Positions 18,548 to 26,974 of a stretch of 64,000 nucleotides of DNA are shown piece after piece. Source of the DNA: Aphodovivens avicola (GTDB lineage: Bacteria > Actinomycetota > Coriobacteriia > Coriobacteriales > Eggerthellaceae). Below the pieces are notes generated by a model. The model saw nothing but the letters and a program-made list of their open reading frames with translations. It had not been told where the DNA came from and did not search any database. The first letter of the stretch is position 1. Every line of letters starts with the position of its first letter. A program made the position numbers and the translations under genes. The stretch lies in NCBI GenBank assembly GCA_018712515.1, contig DVGW01000011.1, positions 124,001-188,000 on the forward strand, read 5' to 3'.

Positions 18548-20041
18548 GTGGAAGCCTTCGAGAACATCCTTTCGACCATCGACACCTTCGTGTGGGGTCC
18601 GCCGCTGATCGCGCTCATCCTGCTGGGCGGCATCTTTTTGACCATCCGCCTGCGCGCCCTGCAGTTCCCGTGGCTGCCGCGCGCGCTGCGCTACACCTTC
18701 AGCAACGAGAAGGGCGCCGAGGGCGAGATCACCAGCTTCGCCGCCATGTGCACCGCGATGTCGGCCACCGTCGGCACGGGCAACATCGTCGGCATCGCCA
18801 CCGCCGTGGTGACCGGCGGTCCGGGCGCGCTGTTCTGGATGTGGATGGCGGCGCTGTTCGGCATGGCGACCAAGTTCTCCGAGGGCCTGCTGGCCGTCAA
18901 GTACCGCACCACCGACAAGAACGGCCACGTGCTCGGCGGCCCGTTCTACTACATCGAGAACGGCATGGGTCCCAAGTGGCGCTGGCTCGCCAAGGTGTTC
19001 GCCTTCTTCGGCATGTGCGTCGGCCTGTTCGGCATCGGCACGTTCACGCAGGTCAACTCGATTTCCAGCGCGGTCGTGGGCTTCTTCGATCCCAACAACG
19101 CCTACATGGTGACCGTTCCCTTGATCGGCGTCGAGATCTCCGTCGCCGCCATCATCGGCGGTCTGATCACCGCGATCTTCGCCGCGCTGGTCATCATCGG
19201 CGGCGTCAAGCGAATCGCGCACGTGTCCGAGCGCGTGGTGCCCGGCATGGTCGTGGTGTTCCTGCTGTTCTCGTTCACGCTGATCATCTTCAACATCGAC
19301 AAGATCCCCGCGGCGTTCTACACCATCATCACGCATGCGTTCGGCCTGCAGGCATTCGGCGGCGGCATGTTGGGCGCCATCCTCATCGCGATGCAGCTGG
19401 GACTCGCGCGCGGCATCTTCGCCAACGAGGCCGGCCTGGGCTCCGCCCCCATCGCCGCCGCCGCCGCGCAGACGCGCGAGCCGGCGCGCCAGGGCCTCGT
19501 GTCCATGACCCAGACGTTCATCGACTCCATCATCATCTGCTCGATGACGGGTCTGGCCCTCGTGCTCACCGACACCTACGAAATCGGCCTCGAAGGCGCC
19601 GCCGTCACGACCGCTGCGTTCCAGGCGGGCCTGCCGTTCCTGCCGCCCGAGGTCGTGTCGTTCATCCTGATGGTGTGCCTGGCGCTGTTCGGCTTCACCA
19701 CCATCCTGGGCTGGAACTACTACGGCGAGCGCTGCCTGGAGTACCTGAGCGGGCGCAACCAGAAAGCCGTGCTGGCGTATCGCTGGCTCTACATCGCCTG
19801 CATCTTCATCGGCCCGTACATGACGGTCTCTGCTGTGTGGACCATCGCCGACATCTTCAACGCGTGCATGGCGGTGCCCAACATGATCGCCCTGTTCGCG
19901 CTGTCGGGCGTGGTGGCCAAGGAGGCCCAGGACTACTTCCGCCGCCTCAAGGCCGCCGGCGGCGACGAGAGCAAGATGGAGCCGCGCGCCGACGATGCCG
20001 CCGACTGGAAGACCCCCAAACCGGAGGGCGCGGGAGCGTAG
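18548..20041 (+). CDS. Sodium:alanine/glycine symporter (AGCS family)
   Basis: 497-residue membrane transporter coupling amino-acid uptake to sodium. Family signatures include TAMSATVGTGNIVGIATAV near residue 75, the substrate/sodium region, MATKFSEGLLAVKYR, and NEAGLGSAPIAAAAA near residue 295. About 11 hydrophobic segments are evident. The GTG start follows GAGGGGAACT. Control by the upstream glycine riboswitch supports glycine (or D/L-alanine) as substrate. A strong terminator follows, so it is monocistronic. Confidence 0.94.
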   Translation: MEAFENILSTIDTFVWGPPLIALILLGGIFLTIRLRALQFPWLPRALRYTFSNEKGAEGEITSFAAMCTAMSATVGTGNIVGIATAVVTGGPGALFWMWMAALFGMATKFSEGLLAVKYRTTDKNGHVLGGPFYYIENGMGPKWRWLAKVFAFFGMCVGLFGIGTFTQVNSISSAVVGFFDPNNAYMVTVPLIGVEISVAAIIGGLITAIFAALVIIGGVKRIAHVSERVVPGMVVVFLLFSFTLIIFNIDKIPAAFYTIITHAFGLQAFGGGMLGAILIAMQLGLARGIFANEAGLGSAPIAAAAAQTREPARQGLVSMTQTFIDSIIICSMTGLALVLTDTYEIGLEGAAVTTAAFQAGLPFLPPEVVSFILMVCLALFGFTTILGWNYYGERCLEYLSGRNQKAVLAYRWLYIACIFIGPYMTVSAVWTIADIFNACMAVPNMIALFALSGVVAKEAQDYFRRLKAAGGDESKMEPRADDAADWKTPKPEGAGA

Positions 20042-20069
20042 GCGCGGGTTATCTCCATACATTTTTCCC

Positions 20070-20106
20070 GGGGACGGCCATCTTGTGATGCGCCGTCTCC
20101 TTTTTT
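20070..20106 (+). terminator. Intrinsic terminator after the symporter gene
   Basis: Stem GGGGACGGC / GCCGTCTCC followed by TTTTTT, starting 28 bp after the stop codon. One of the clearest intrinsic terminators in the window. Confidence 0.92.
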
Positions 20107-20267
20107 GCGGCAATTATTCACCCGCTTTATCCAGGTTTTTCTTTTCCCGCTCCTTCCTTGATTTGAGCACATTTATTTGAAAATCAATTTACCCTTTGAA
20201 ACGTCGCGCCTTTTTTAGAATTTCTCGTGTTGATACCCACCCTCAACGCGGATCGAAAGGTGCCGCC

Positions 20268-21989
20268 GTGCGTTTCGCAAGTCTCCTCCACCCCGTCAAG
20301 CATATTCAGAACGATGCCGTTCCGCGTCAGCAGAGCACGCCGTTCCCGAAGGTCGCTCGCGCGGCGATCTGCACGCTGTTGGCGGTCTCGCTGACGGTGG
20401 CAGGCGCTCCATCGGCACTTGCCCAGGACGACGCGACGCAACAGGCAGTCGTGAAAAGCGAAGGGGCGGCGGAGAGCCACAGCGCCCAGAGCCAGCAAAT
20501 GCCCGCGTCAGAGCCGGAGCCCGAGCCCGCCCAGACCGTCGAGCCGGAAAACGAGCCCGCTGCCCCCGCTGGCGATGCCGCGCCTGGTGATCCCGCCGAC
20601 GACACCGCAGCCGACACGCCCGCCGAAGGCGACTCCCCCGCAGCTAACGACGATGCCGCCGGGGCATCCCCGTCCTCCGAAAACCCCACGAGCAGTCAGA
20701 CCCCCTCCCTCGACGCTAATGCCGAACCTCTGAGCGATGCTGAGGCAGAAGCCGAAGAAGGCGAAGAGGAAGAAGAGGAGCCCGAAGCCCAAGCGGAAAC
20801 GCGCGCAGGCGGCACAGCAGAGGTCAACGACTGGGAAGGGTTCGAGCGAGCCCTGAAAGACGCCTCCGTTTCGACCATAAACATCACCGGCACGATCAAC
20901 GACGGAGTCTTCGATTCCGAACAGCACTGCTCGATCACTCGGAGCGTGGAGATCACCAGCTCGAACGCTTCGGAGATCTGGTACACCTGGCTCTACGTGG
21001 AGAGCGGAGCGACGCTCACCCTTTCCGGAAACCTCTACGTGAACGGCGACCGCATCAACGGATCGCAAGGCGAAGGTATCGACCCGGTGACGGTTCGATC
21101 GGGCGGCATCCTGCATGTCGGGGGCAGCGTCAAGCTCACCTCGAACTGGGGTGCCTCGGATCGCAACACCGGCATCGGCGTCATCGTGGAAAGCGGAGGA
21201 TACGCCGATATCGCCACTTCGAGCGAGGTCCACGGGTCTTCGGGAGCGGTCTGGGTAAAGCCAGGCGGCACCTGCAAGATTAGCGGCTCAGGGGAATACG
21301 GAACGAAGAACGACCTCGATAGCGGACATGCGGCAATCGACAACCATGGAAGCTTGACGATTCAAGACAGCCCCATCATCGACAGCCTCGAGAACACGGG
21401 GGACCTCTCCTGCTACGGGGCCTCGTTCCAGAAAATCGAATGGGATGGCCAAAACATCGGCGACGATTGGAACAGCATCCCTTGGTTCAACAACAAAGGA
21501 ACCGCATGGCTTTACGGATGTTCCTTCACCACTGTTGCAGGCGCACAACAAGTTGCGCAAAAGATCCTCTCTCCCGGCAGCACCTACGTGTACGCCCCCG
21601 AAGACGCAGAGGGCAGCGCCCTGAAAGTGAACGGCACGCACTACTACGTGGGCGCGCCCACGATAGCTTGGAGCGGCGAAGGGCTCTCCTTCACTGCCAC
21701 TTCGGCATCGGGAACCGAGAACAACAGGAACAGACGATACCTGGGCTCGAATACCACCGTTAACTCCCTGAGCGAGCTGAAGGCAGCCGTCGACGACAAC
21801 ATCGAAGACAAGCTCATCGTAACAGCCGCTTGGTTCAACGAGAGCACGAGCGTCGATCCCTCCGGCAGCACCGCAGCAAACATGCCCTATGCTTTAGCCG
21901 CTTTCGATTTCCCCGTCGATGGAGGCGATTTCTTCCACGTTTTTGGCCCCACCAGCGAGCTGAACATCATGAGCGTCGATGTGCAGTAG
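20268..21989 (+). CDS. Secreted repeat protein, cut short by an in-frame TAG
   Basis: 573 residues up to TAG at 21987-21989 (codon 574). It has a long n-region signal peptide (hydrophobic ICTLLAVSLTVAGAPSALA near residues 34-52, predicted cut before QDD). A Glu/Pro/Ala-rich acidic linker spans about residues 55-185. A region of GSG/GG-rich beta strands like a right-handed beta-helix adhesin (about 190-480) follows, then a further domain. The GTG start has AAAGG upstream. The open frame resumes directly after the TAG (entry at 21996), and the stop replaces a Trp found in a paralogue, so this is probably a nonsense-interrupted 711-residue gene. No sortase signal is visible. Confidence 0.75.
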   Translation: MRFASLLHPVKHIQNDAVPRQQSTPFPKVARAAICTLLAVSLTVAGAPSALAQDDATQQAVVKSEGAAESHSAQSQQMPASEPEPEPAQTVEPENEPAAPAGDAAPGDPADDTAADTPAEGDSPAANDDAAGASPSSENPTSSQTPSLDANAEPLSDAEAEAEEGEEEEEEPEAQAETRAGGTAEVNDWEGFERALKDASVSTINITGTINDGVFDSEQHCSITRSVEITSSNASEIWYTWLYVESGATLTLSGNLYVNGDRINGSQGEGIDPVTVRSGGILHVGGSVKLTSNWGASDRNTGIGVIVESGGYADIATSSEVHGSSGAVWVKPGGTCKISGSGEYGTKNDLDSGHAAIDNHGSLTIQDSPIIDSLENTGDLSCYGASFQKIEWDGQNIGDDWNSIPWFNNKGTAWLYGCSFTTVAGAQQVAQKILSPGSTYVYAPEDAEGSALKVNGTHYYVGAPTIAWSGEGLSFTATSASGTENNRNRRYLGSNTTVNSLSELKAAVDDNIEDKLIVTAAWFNESTSVDPSGSTAANMPYALAAFDFPVDGGDFFHVFGPTSELNIMSVDVQ

Positions 21990-21995
21990 GGCGAC

Positions 21996-22403
21996 ATGGC
22001 ATTCAACATTTACCCTTTGACTAACGATTGGAATCCCGCAACGCACGCTTACGAGCAGTTGAGCATCGAACCCGTGAACAATATCAGACCGGCAGACGGA
22101 GGGCCCAAAGGCAACGAAGTCTGGATTACCAATGCCCGCTCCACTCGTCCGATCGCCGCAACCTTCGATTTCACTCCTGAAGGACAATACAAGGATGTGT
22201 TCTCCCCCATTAGCTGGTACGACTACTACGATGGCGGTCAGCTGAGTTTGGCGAACTACGAGGAGGGCTATCCTCTTTCGCTCAACAAACAACCGCTCGT
22301 CTTTTCCCTAAACTTCGACTTCAGCTCAGAAGACACCCTCGTCTATTCCCTAAACCACAGCAAAATCGGCACGGCGACCGTCACCATCGGATACGCCAGC
22401 TAG
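21996..22403 (+). pseudogene. Severed C-terminal domain of the secreted protein at 20268
   Basis: 135 codons in the same frame as the preceding gene, separated from it by TAG GGC GAC. It begins MAFNIYPLTNDWNPATHAYE and ends ATVTIGYAS. This parallels the downstream secreted protein, which has WDPSTHTYD and ends ATVTITQA, so it is a genuine conserved domain rather than chance coding. There is no ribosome binding site before ATG 21996 and no signal peptide, so independent translation would leave the domain in the cytoplasm. Read-through of the TAG would restore a single 711-residue protein. Confidence 0.7.
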
Positions 22404-22427
22404 CACACGCATCAAGGAGACACCTGA

Positions 22428-23165
22428 ATGACCCAACAGAACGATCCCATCAACCAGCCTGCCCCCGCGGTGGGCGCGGGGGACATCCCGAAAAACGACG
22501 AACCCACGTTCCGTCCGCTGCGCATGGCCAATGAGGGCAAGCTCGGCAAGGCGGTGGAAACGGACACCGGTGCCTCGATTTCTGCCAACGACCCCACTGC
22601 GACGGGATCGGCGTCGCATCGGACTGCCGTCTCCTCCGGCAGCGCGCTCAACAGCAAGAAGAGCAAAACCCGTCGACGTGTGATCATCGCCATCATCATC
22701 GCTATCATCCTCATCATCTTGCTTCTGCTGCTCAGCCAATGCGGACGCTGCAGCACCACGTCGCTGGCGCCCAGCCAGGACGTCGCCGCACAGGACATGG
22801 AACAGCCCGAGGAGAAGATGGAGGCCGACGAGGGCGGTGGCGCGGTGAACATCACCTATTCCGGAGCTGCGCAGATCGACCTTGTCAGCCGCACTGCCAG
22901 CATCCACGTGGAAAACCCTGCTCGATCGACCCACGACATGGTCATCGAGCTTGTCGTGGTGAACGGCGGTCAGGAAACACCTATCGCGAAAAGCGGCCTT
23001 CTGCCCGCCGGCTACCAGCTTTCCACGCTCGACCTGAACGACAACATCGAGATGGAGTCCGGCTCCTACCAGGGCTATTTCCTGATCAGCTTCTACGATC
23101 CGGAATCTAAAGAGCAAGCCTACGCCAACACGAAGATGAACCTGGATTCCATCACCGTGTCATAG
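22428..23165 (+). CDS. Single-pass membrane protein with extracytoplasmic domain
   Basis: 245 residues, family not recognised. Residues 1-78 are polar and Thr/Ser-rich, ending with a basic stretch (KKSKTRRR). One very hydrophobic helix (IIAIIIAIILIILLLLL, about 84-100) follows. The C-terminal 140 residues form a beta-rich domain with NITYSGAAQIDLVSRTASIH and late YQGYFLISFYD. The topology is probably N-in, C-out. It lies between two genes for secreted proteins that share a C-terminal domain, 24 bp after the first. The start follows AAGGAGAC. It may anchor or assemble those proteins; that is inference. Confidence 0.8.
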   Translation: MTQQNDPINQPAPAVGAGDIPKNDEPTFRPLRMANEGKLGKAVETDTGASISANDPTATGSASHRTAVSSGSALNSKKSKTRRRVIIAIIIAIILIILLLLLSQCGRCSTTSLAPSQDVAAQDMEQPEEKMEADEGGGAVNITYSGAAQIDLVSRTASIHVENPARSTHDMVIELVVVNGGQETPIAKSGLLPAGYQLSTLDLNDNIEMESGSYQGYFLISFYDPESKEQAYANTKMNLDSITVS

Positions 23166-23173
23166 CGGCGCAA

Positions 23174-23201
23174 CGTGGAAAGGGGCAGTCGCTTTTTCAC
23201 A
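23174..23201. repeat. Family A palindromic repeat, diverged copy 4
   Basis: Reduced version of the family A palindrome, with arms GTGGAAA and TTTTTCAC around GGGGCAGTCGC, 8 bp after the membrane protein stop. Confidence 0.6.
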
Positions 23202-23269
23202 TCTTGGGTTTTTGCGGCACGATGCCGCTGGCCATAAAACAGAGAGTTCGCATAAGAGAAAGGAACCCC

Positions 23270-23860
23270 ATGATTGCGAAGTCCAACCTGAAGAAAGTAA
23301 GCCTGAAGTTTGTCGGCGCCGTCGTCGCCTCCGGCGCTCTGGTGGCCGCCATGGCTATGCCAGCGTTTGCGGAAAGCTACACCGGCAATAAGACGGGTGC
23401 CGTTGCCGGAGACTCCGTTTCGCAGGACGTCAAAGTGACATACACGGAAAACGATAGCGTTGCCAAGAAGTACAGCGTCGATGTCGCTTGGGACGGCATG
23501 GAAGGCTTCGCCTATACCGGTTCCGCCGACGCCAAGTGGGATCCCAGCACTCACACCTATGACGACGCAACCGGCGGAAGCTGGACCCAGGCAATCGGCA
23601 CCGTCACGGTGACCAACCATTCCAACGCGGCCGTGACTGCCGCTGCTTCCTACCAGGCGGGCACGAACTACACCGGCATCACCGGAACGTTCACAGGCAG
23701 CAATGAAGATGACCAGCAGACGAGCGAAGAGCTGGCAACCGGCGTCGGTCGGACCTACGACACCGCCGACAGCGAGACCTTCACGCTCACCCTCAGCGGC
23801 GACAACGACATCAACACCGCTACCGTCGGCACCGCCACCGTCACCATCACCCAGGCCTAG
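23270..23860 (+). CDS. Small secreted protein, paralogous to the C-terminal domain of the 20268 protein
   Basis: 196 residues with a clear signal peptide (LKKVSLKFVGAVVASGALVA..., cut after AFA near residue 34). The mature part is Thr/Asp-rich and beta-like. It contains VDVAWDGMEGF (Trp74) and WDPSTHTYD, and ends ATVTITQA. The 20268-22403 gene carries the equivalent segment VDVQ-stop-GDM...WNPATHAYE...ATVTIGYAS. The start follows GAGAAAGGA. It probably forms part of a cell-surface layer or fibre with its two neighbours. The molecular role is unknown. Confidence 0.85.
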   Translation: MIAKSNLKKVSLKFVGAVVASGALVAAMAMPAFAESYTGNKTGAVAGDSVSQDVKVTYTENDSVAKKYSVDVAWDGMEGFAYTGSADAKWDPSTHTYDDATGGSWTQAIGTVTVTNHSNAAVTAAASYQAGTNYTGITGTFTGSNEDDQQTSEELATGVGRTYDTADSETFTLTLSGDNDINTATVGTATVTITQA

Positions 23861-23906
23861 CAACCACGCAGCAGCACAGCCATCGCAACAGCGGCGGCGC
23901 CTTTTC

Positions 23907-23941
23907 GCGCCCGTCCCGACTCCACCGGGACGGGCGTTTTC
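23907..23941 (+). terminator. Intrinsic terminator of the surface-protein locus
   Basis: 10-bp perfect stem CGCCCGTCCC / GGGACGGGCG with a 9-nt loop followed by TTTTC, 47 bp after the stop of the small secreted protein. Confidence 0.9.
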
Positions 23942-23977
23942 ATTCTACCGCGTCCCTTCCCCCGCCCCTCCATTGCG

Positions 23978-24023
23978 GATGGGAAAAGTGAAGCCGCACG
24001 AGAAGCGACTGTCCCTTTCACAT
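23978..24023. repeat. Family A-like repeat, diverged copy 5
   Basis: Elongated derivative of family A: GATGGGAAAAGTG and CACATC-type ends around AAGCGACTGTCCCTTT. It lies 7 bp after the Nudix gene's stop codon (minus strand). Confidence 0.55.
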
Positions 24024-24029
24024 CGAACC

Positions 24030-24704
24030 TCAGCGAGGCTCGAGATGCAGCTTGTCGATGAGTTTGCGGTAGATGCGGTCGCGGATCCATGGCTCGGTGG
24101 ACAGGCGGACGGCGTCTTCCAGTGGCACCCAGCGCACGCCGCTGTTCTCGTCGGGTTTGATGCGGATCGGTTCGGCGGGATCGGCGATCGCCAGATACGT
24201 CACGTTGAGATGCAGATGCGAGCTCACGTACGCGCCGCGCTTCTCATGCCCGTCGACGGTGAGCACCTCCAGGGAGTAGATGCCGCCCGGGCCGCAGAGC
24301 GGACGGACGCCGCCGACGGTCGGCTCCGAAGCTGCAGACGCATCACCCGCCCCGTGCGCCTCCCCCGCCACCAAGCGCGCATGCGCGACGCCGGTCTCCT
24401 CCTGCAGCTCGCGCAGCGCCACCGCCGCAAGGTCGCACTCGCCATCGGCATGACCGCCGATCCAGCTCCACGAGTCGTAGATGTTGTGGTAGACGAGCAG
24501 CGTCTGGGTGAACGAGGGGTCGACGACCCAGATCGAGCACGCCATGTGCGCCTGAGCGCTGCGGTCGAAGCAATCCGGATCGGTGTCGAGCGCGCGCAGG
24601 ATCACGTGCTTATCCGCCGCCTCCTGCTCGTTGAACGGCTCGAACGCGGCGATCGCATTCCTCAGCGCTTGACGCTCCGCATCGTTTTTCTCGTCCATCC
24701 CCAT
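24030..24704 (-). CDS. Nudix hydrolase
   Basis: 224 residues. The Nudix box is visible as GGHADGE followed by VALRELQEETGV (residues about 82-105), in the subfamily with one extra residue between the first Glu and the RE dyad. It hydrolyses a nucleoside diphosphate linked to another group. The substrate is not evident, and the N-terminal 60 residues suit the IPP-isomerase/uncharacterised Nudix type. The start is ambiguous between ATG 24704 and ATG 24698, both near GAGGAAGAGGGG. Confidence 0.9.
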   Translation of the reverse strand: MGMDEKNDAERQALRNAIAAFEPFNEQEAADKHVILRALDTDPDCFDRSAQAHMACSIWVVDPSFTQTLLVYHNIYDSWSWIGGHADGECDLAAVALRELQEETGVAHARLVAGEAHGAGDASAASEPTVGGVRPLCGPGGIYSLEVLTVDGHEKRGAYVSSHLHLNVTYLAIADPAEPIRIKPDENSGVRWVPLEDAVRLSTEPWIRDRIYRKLIDKLHLEPR

Positions 24705-24718
24705 CCCCTCTTCCTCGG

Positions 24719-24783
24719 CGTGACGGGGGACGGTCCTCCTGTCACGTTATCCAAAGGTGACAGGAGGACCGTCCCCCGTCACG
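24719..24783. repeat. Family B palindromic repeat, copy 2
   Basis: 65-nt near-perfect palindrome with arms of the GTGACGGGGGACGGTCC type around GTTATCCAAAG. It sits between divergent Nudix and EFR1 genes, 14 bp upstream of the Nudix start, so it lies in that gene's leader. Confidence 0.9.
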
Positions 24784-24885
24784 CCCCCGTCACGCCGACA
24801 CTTGCGCGCAGTGCAGCGATTGTAGCATCATGGTCGCAACGCATCCGTCACGCGGTGCGGCGGACCACGCCAAAAGGGGGTCACC

Positions 24886-25656
24886 ATGAAGATCTCAACC
24901 GCGACCGTTCTGTATTTCAGCGGCACGTCCACAACCGAGAAGTACGCGAAGAGATTCGCCGACGCGCTCCCCTACCGCACATCCTTCAGCAATATCCCCG
25001 TGGGGAGGCGTTGCTACCTCAAATTGAACACCGACAATCTGCTGGTCTTGGCGGCGCCGGTGTACGGCGGCTACATTCCTTCGTTCGTCTGGGACACCCT
25101 CGCCAGCGTCTCCGGCAATTCCGCGCCGGCGGTCCTGCTCGCGGTGTACGGCGCGCGCGACTACGACAACGCGCTGCTTGAGATGAGCGGCAAGCTCGCG
25201 AGCAAGGGCTTCGTGACCGTGGGCGCCGCCGCGCTCGTTGCGCAGCACTCCATCGTGCCGTCGATCGCCGCCGGGCGCCCCAGCGACGCCGACCTGGACA
25301 GCGTGGCGGCTTTTGCCGCAACCATCGGCGAACGTCTCGATGGCATGGCATCGATCGCCGATGCACCCGTGTTCTCGTTCAAAGGCGAGATGGGCACGGG
25401 CGCCGCACCCGGCATCGTGCCTGCGGTGGTGGAGGAATACTGCATCGATTGCAGCACATGCGCGTGGGGATGCCCGGCGTACGCCATCGAGGAGAGCAAT
25501 CCGATCTGGACCGATCCCGAACGATGCATCTCATGCATGCGCTGCATCGTCAACTGCCCGTCGTCCGCGCGCATGGTTCCCGAGCCGGTGCTCGCGGGCG
25601 CAAGCACCATGCTGGCCGAAGTCGCCGACCCGCTGAAAGCCAACGAGTTTTTCTAG
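24886..25656 (+). CDS. Flavodoxin-ferredoxin fusion (EFR1-type) protein
   Basis: 256 residues. The N-terminus is flavodoxin-like, with the phosphate loop YFSGTSTTEKYAKRFA (residues 10-25) and AAPVYGGYIPSF as second flavin loop. The C-terminus carries two 4Fe-4S motifs, CIDCSTCAWGCP and CISCMRCIVNCP (about residues 187-230). This is the standard EFR1 family architecture in anaerobes, a soluble electron carrier of unassigned partner. The start follows AAAGGGGG. Confidence 0.92.
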   Translation: MKISTATVLYFSGTSTTEKYAKRFADALPYRTSFSNIPVGRRCYLKLNTDNLLVLAAPVYGGYIPSFVWDTLASVSGNSAPAVLLAVYGARDYDNALLEMSGKLASKGFVTVGAAALVAQHSIVPSIAAGRPSDADLDSVAAFAATIGERLDGMASIADAPVFSFKGEMGTGAAPGIVPAVVEEYCIDCSTCAWGCPAYAIEESNPIWTDPERCISCMRCIVNCPSSARMVPEPVLAGASTMLAEVADPLKANEFF

Positions 25657-25668
25657 GGGCGCGTCGGG

Positions 25669-25736
25669 ATGTGACAGGGGACGTTCCTTCTGTCACATTT
25701 GGATAATGTGACAGAAGGAACGTCCCCTGTCACATC
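25669..25736. repeat. Family B palindromic repeat, copy 3
   Basis: 68-nt palindrome (core GGGGACGTTCCTTCTGTCAC, one base different from the other copies on both arms), centre ATTTGGATAAT. It lies 13 bp after the EFR1 stop. The matching change on both arms preserves pairing. Confidence 0.9.
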
Positions 25737-25792
25737 CCCGTTTGCCGTGCGCGGTATCATGGAAGGGTTACCGACTATGAGGGGAGCAGATC

Positions 25793-26410
25793 ATGAAGGT
25801 TCTTCTGATCAACGGCAGTCCGCACAAGGAGGGCTGCACCTACACCGCGCTGCGCGAGGTCGCCGACACGCTCGAAGCCGAGGGCATCGAGACCGAGATC
25901 GTGTGGATCGGCACCAAGCCGGTTGCCGGCTGCATCGCATGCGGCACATGCCGCGAGACGGGAAAATGCGTGTTCGACGACGTCGTGAACGAGACCATCG
26001 CCAAGCTGCCTGAAGCCGACGGCATCGTGGTGGGCTCGCCGGTGTACTACGGCGGCCCAAGCGGCCAGATCCACGCGTTTTTGGACCGACTGTTCTATGC
26101 GGGCAGCGGATTCGCCGGCAAAGTGGGCGCTGCGGTGATGAGCTGCCGCCGCGGGGGCGCTTCGGCGACGTTCGACGTGCTGAACAAGTACTTCGGCATG
26201 AACAACATGCCCATCGCCACCTCGCAGTACTGGAACCAGGTTCACGGCAACACCCCCGATCAGGTGCGCCAAGACGAGGAGGGCCTGCAGACCATGCGCA
26301 CGCTGGCGCGCAACATGGCGTGGATGCTCAAGTGCATCGAAGCGGGCCGCGCCGTTGGCATCGAATACCCGCAGCACGAAGCCCCCATCAAGACGAACTT
26401 CATCCGCTAG
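25793..26410 (+). CDS. Flavodoxin-fold NADPH-dependent FMN reductase / iron-sulfur flavoprotein
   Basis: 205 residues. FMN phosphate loop NGSPHKEGCTYTALREV (residues 6-22), then a CIACGTCRETGKC cysteine group, and SPVYYGGPSGQIHAFLDR as the second FMN segment. The C-terminal RRGGASATFDVLNKYF is typical of this flavodoxin family. It is a paralogue of the protein at 11235. The start follows GAGGGGAG. It acts as a flavin-dependent reductase of unknown substrate. Confidence 0.9.
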   Translation: MKVLLINGSPHKEGCTYTALREVADTLEAEGIETEIVWIGTKPVAGCIACGTCRETGKCVFDDVVNETIAKLPEADGIVVGSPVYYGGPSGQIHAFLDRLFYAGSGFAGKVGAAVMSCRRGGASATFDVLNKYFGMNNMPIATSQYWNQVHGNTPDQVRQDEEGLQTMRTLARNMAWMLKCIEAGRAVGIEYPQHEAPIKTNFIR

Positions 26411-26668
26411 AGCGGCTCGCTCAGCGAAGCAAGCCGCGCGGTGGGCGCCAGCCACCATGTGGCCGGCGGCATCTCACAACTTATGGGCACTTCTTCCCAT
26501 AATCGGGTCGAAATGCACCCTGTTTTGGGAAGAAGTGCTCGGAAGCTTGTTCCCATGCACGGAAAGCGGGAAGAACTGCGGGAAAGACGCTGTTTTGGAC
26601 AATCGGGCAGAGGGTTGCCGCGATGCCACGTGCCGTCAGGCGACGCGCCACCGCATCGCAGCGCGTCG
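26411..26668. other. Intergenic region with hairpin and a gene-end duplicate
   Basis: No gene seen. Positions 26430-26464 repeat, with few differences, the last codons of the neighbouring gene at 26669-26974 (the segment encoding AAGHMVA). A perfect 13-bp inverted repeat GCACTTCTTCCCA / TGGGAAGAAGTGC occupies 26487-26499 and 26526-26538. The remaining sequence has more short TTCCC/GGGAA pairs, as in a structured intergenic element. Confidence 0.6.
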
Positions 26669-26974
26669 TCACGCCAGCCGCGCGGTGGGAACGGCCACCA
26701 TGTGGCCGGCAGCGTCCGCGAAGACGCTCATGGCGTCATCGCGGCTGGAATACAGATGCACGAAGGTGCCGGGCGTCTGCTTGCTCGGCGCCATCTCGAG
26801 CGCGGCCGCCTGCGAGCGCATGCTTTCACGCACGGCGCGGGCTTGCTCGGCCACTTCGGCGCGTCGCGCCGCCCTCCCCTGCTCGCGCTCAACGGCGGCT
26901 TGACGTTTCTCCGAGCGCCGTCCGCCGCCCGCCACGCGACGCCCCGTCAGCTTCTCGCGGAGGCTCATCGCCAT
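26669..26974 (-). CDS. Hypothetical small basic protein coupled to truA
   Basis: 101 residues, no recognised family. The N-terminal 50 residues are very rich in Arg/Lys/Glu and probably helical (LREKLTGRRV, then AVEREQGRAARRAEVAEQ). The C-terminal part (FVHLYSSRDDAMSVFADAAG) looks like a small folded segment. Its ATG overlaps the end of truA (ATGGCGATGA), suggesting translational coupling and arguing that it is a real gene. The last codons are partly duplicated at 26430-26464. Confidence 0.65.
   Translation of the reverse strand: MAMSLREKLTGRRVAGGGRRSEKRQAAVEREQGRAARRAEVAEQARAVRESMRSQAAALEMAPSKQTPGTFVHLYSSRDDAMSVFADAAGHMVAVPTARLA

Noticed and set aside
21987..21989. Pyrrolysine or programmed amber decoding
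   Set aside because: Many genes here (glnN, symporter, Fe-S protein and others) end in TAG and no pyl genes are in the window; no read-through context was seen. Kept as a question, not a claim.
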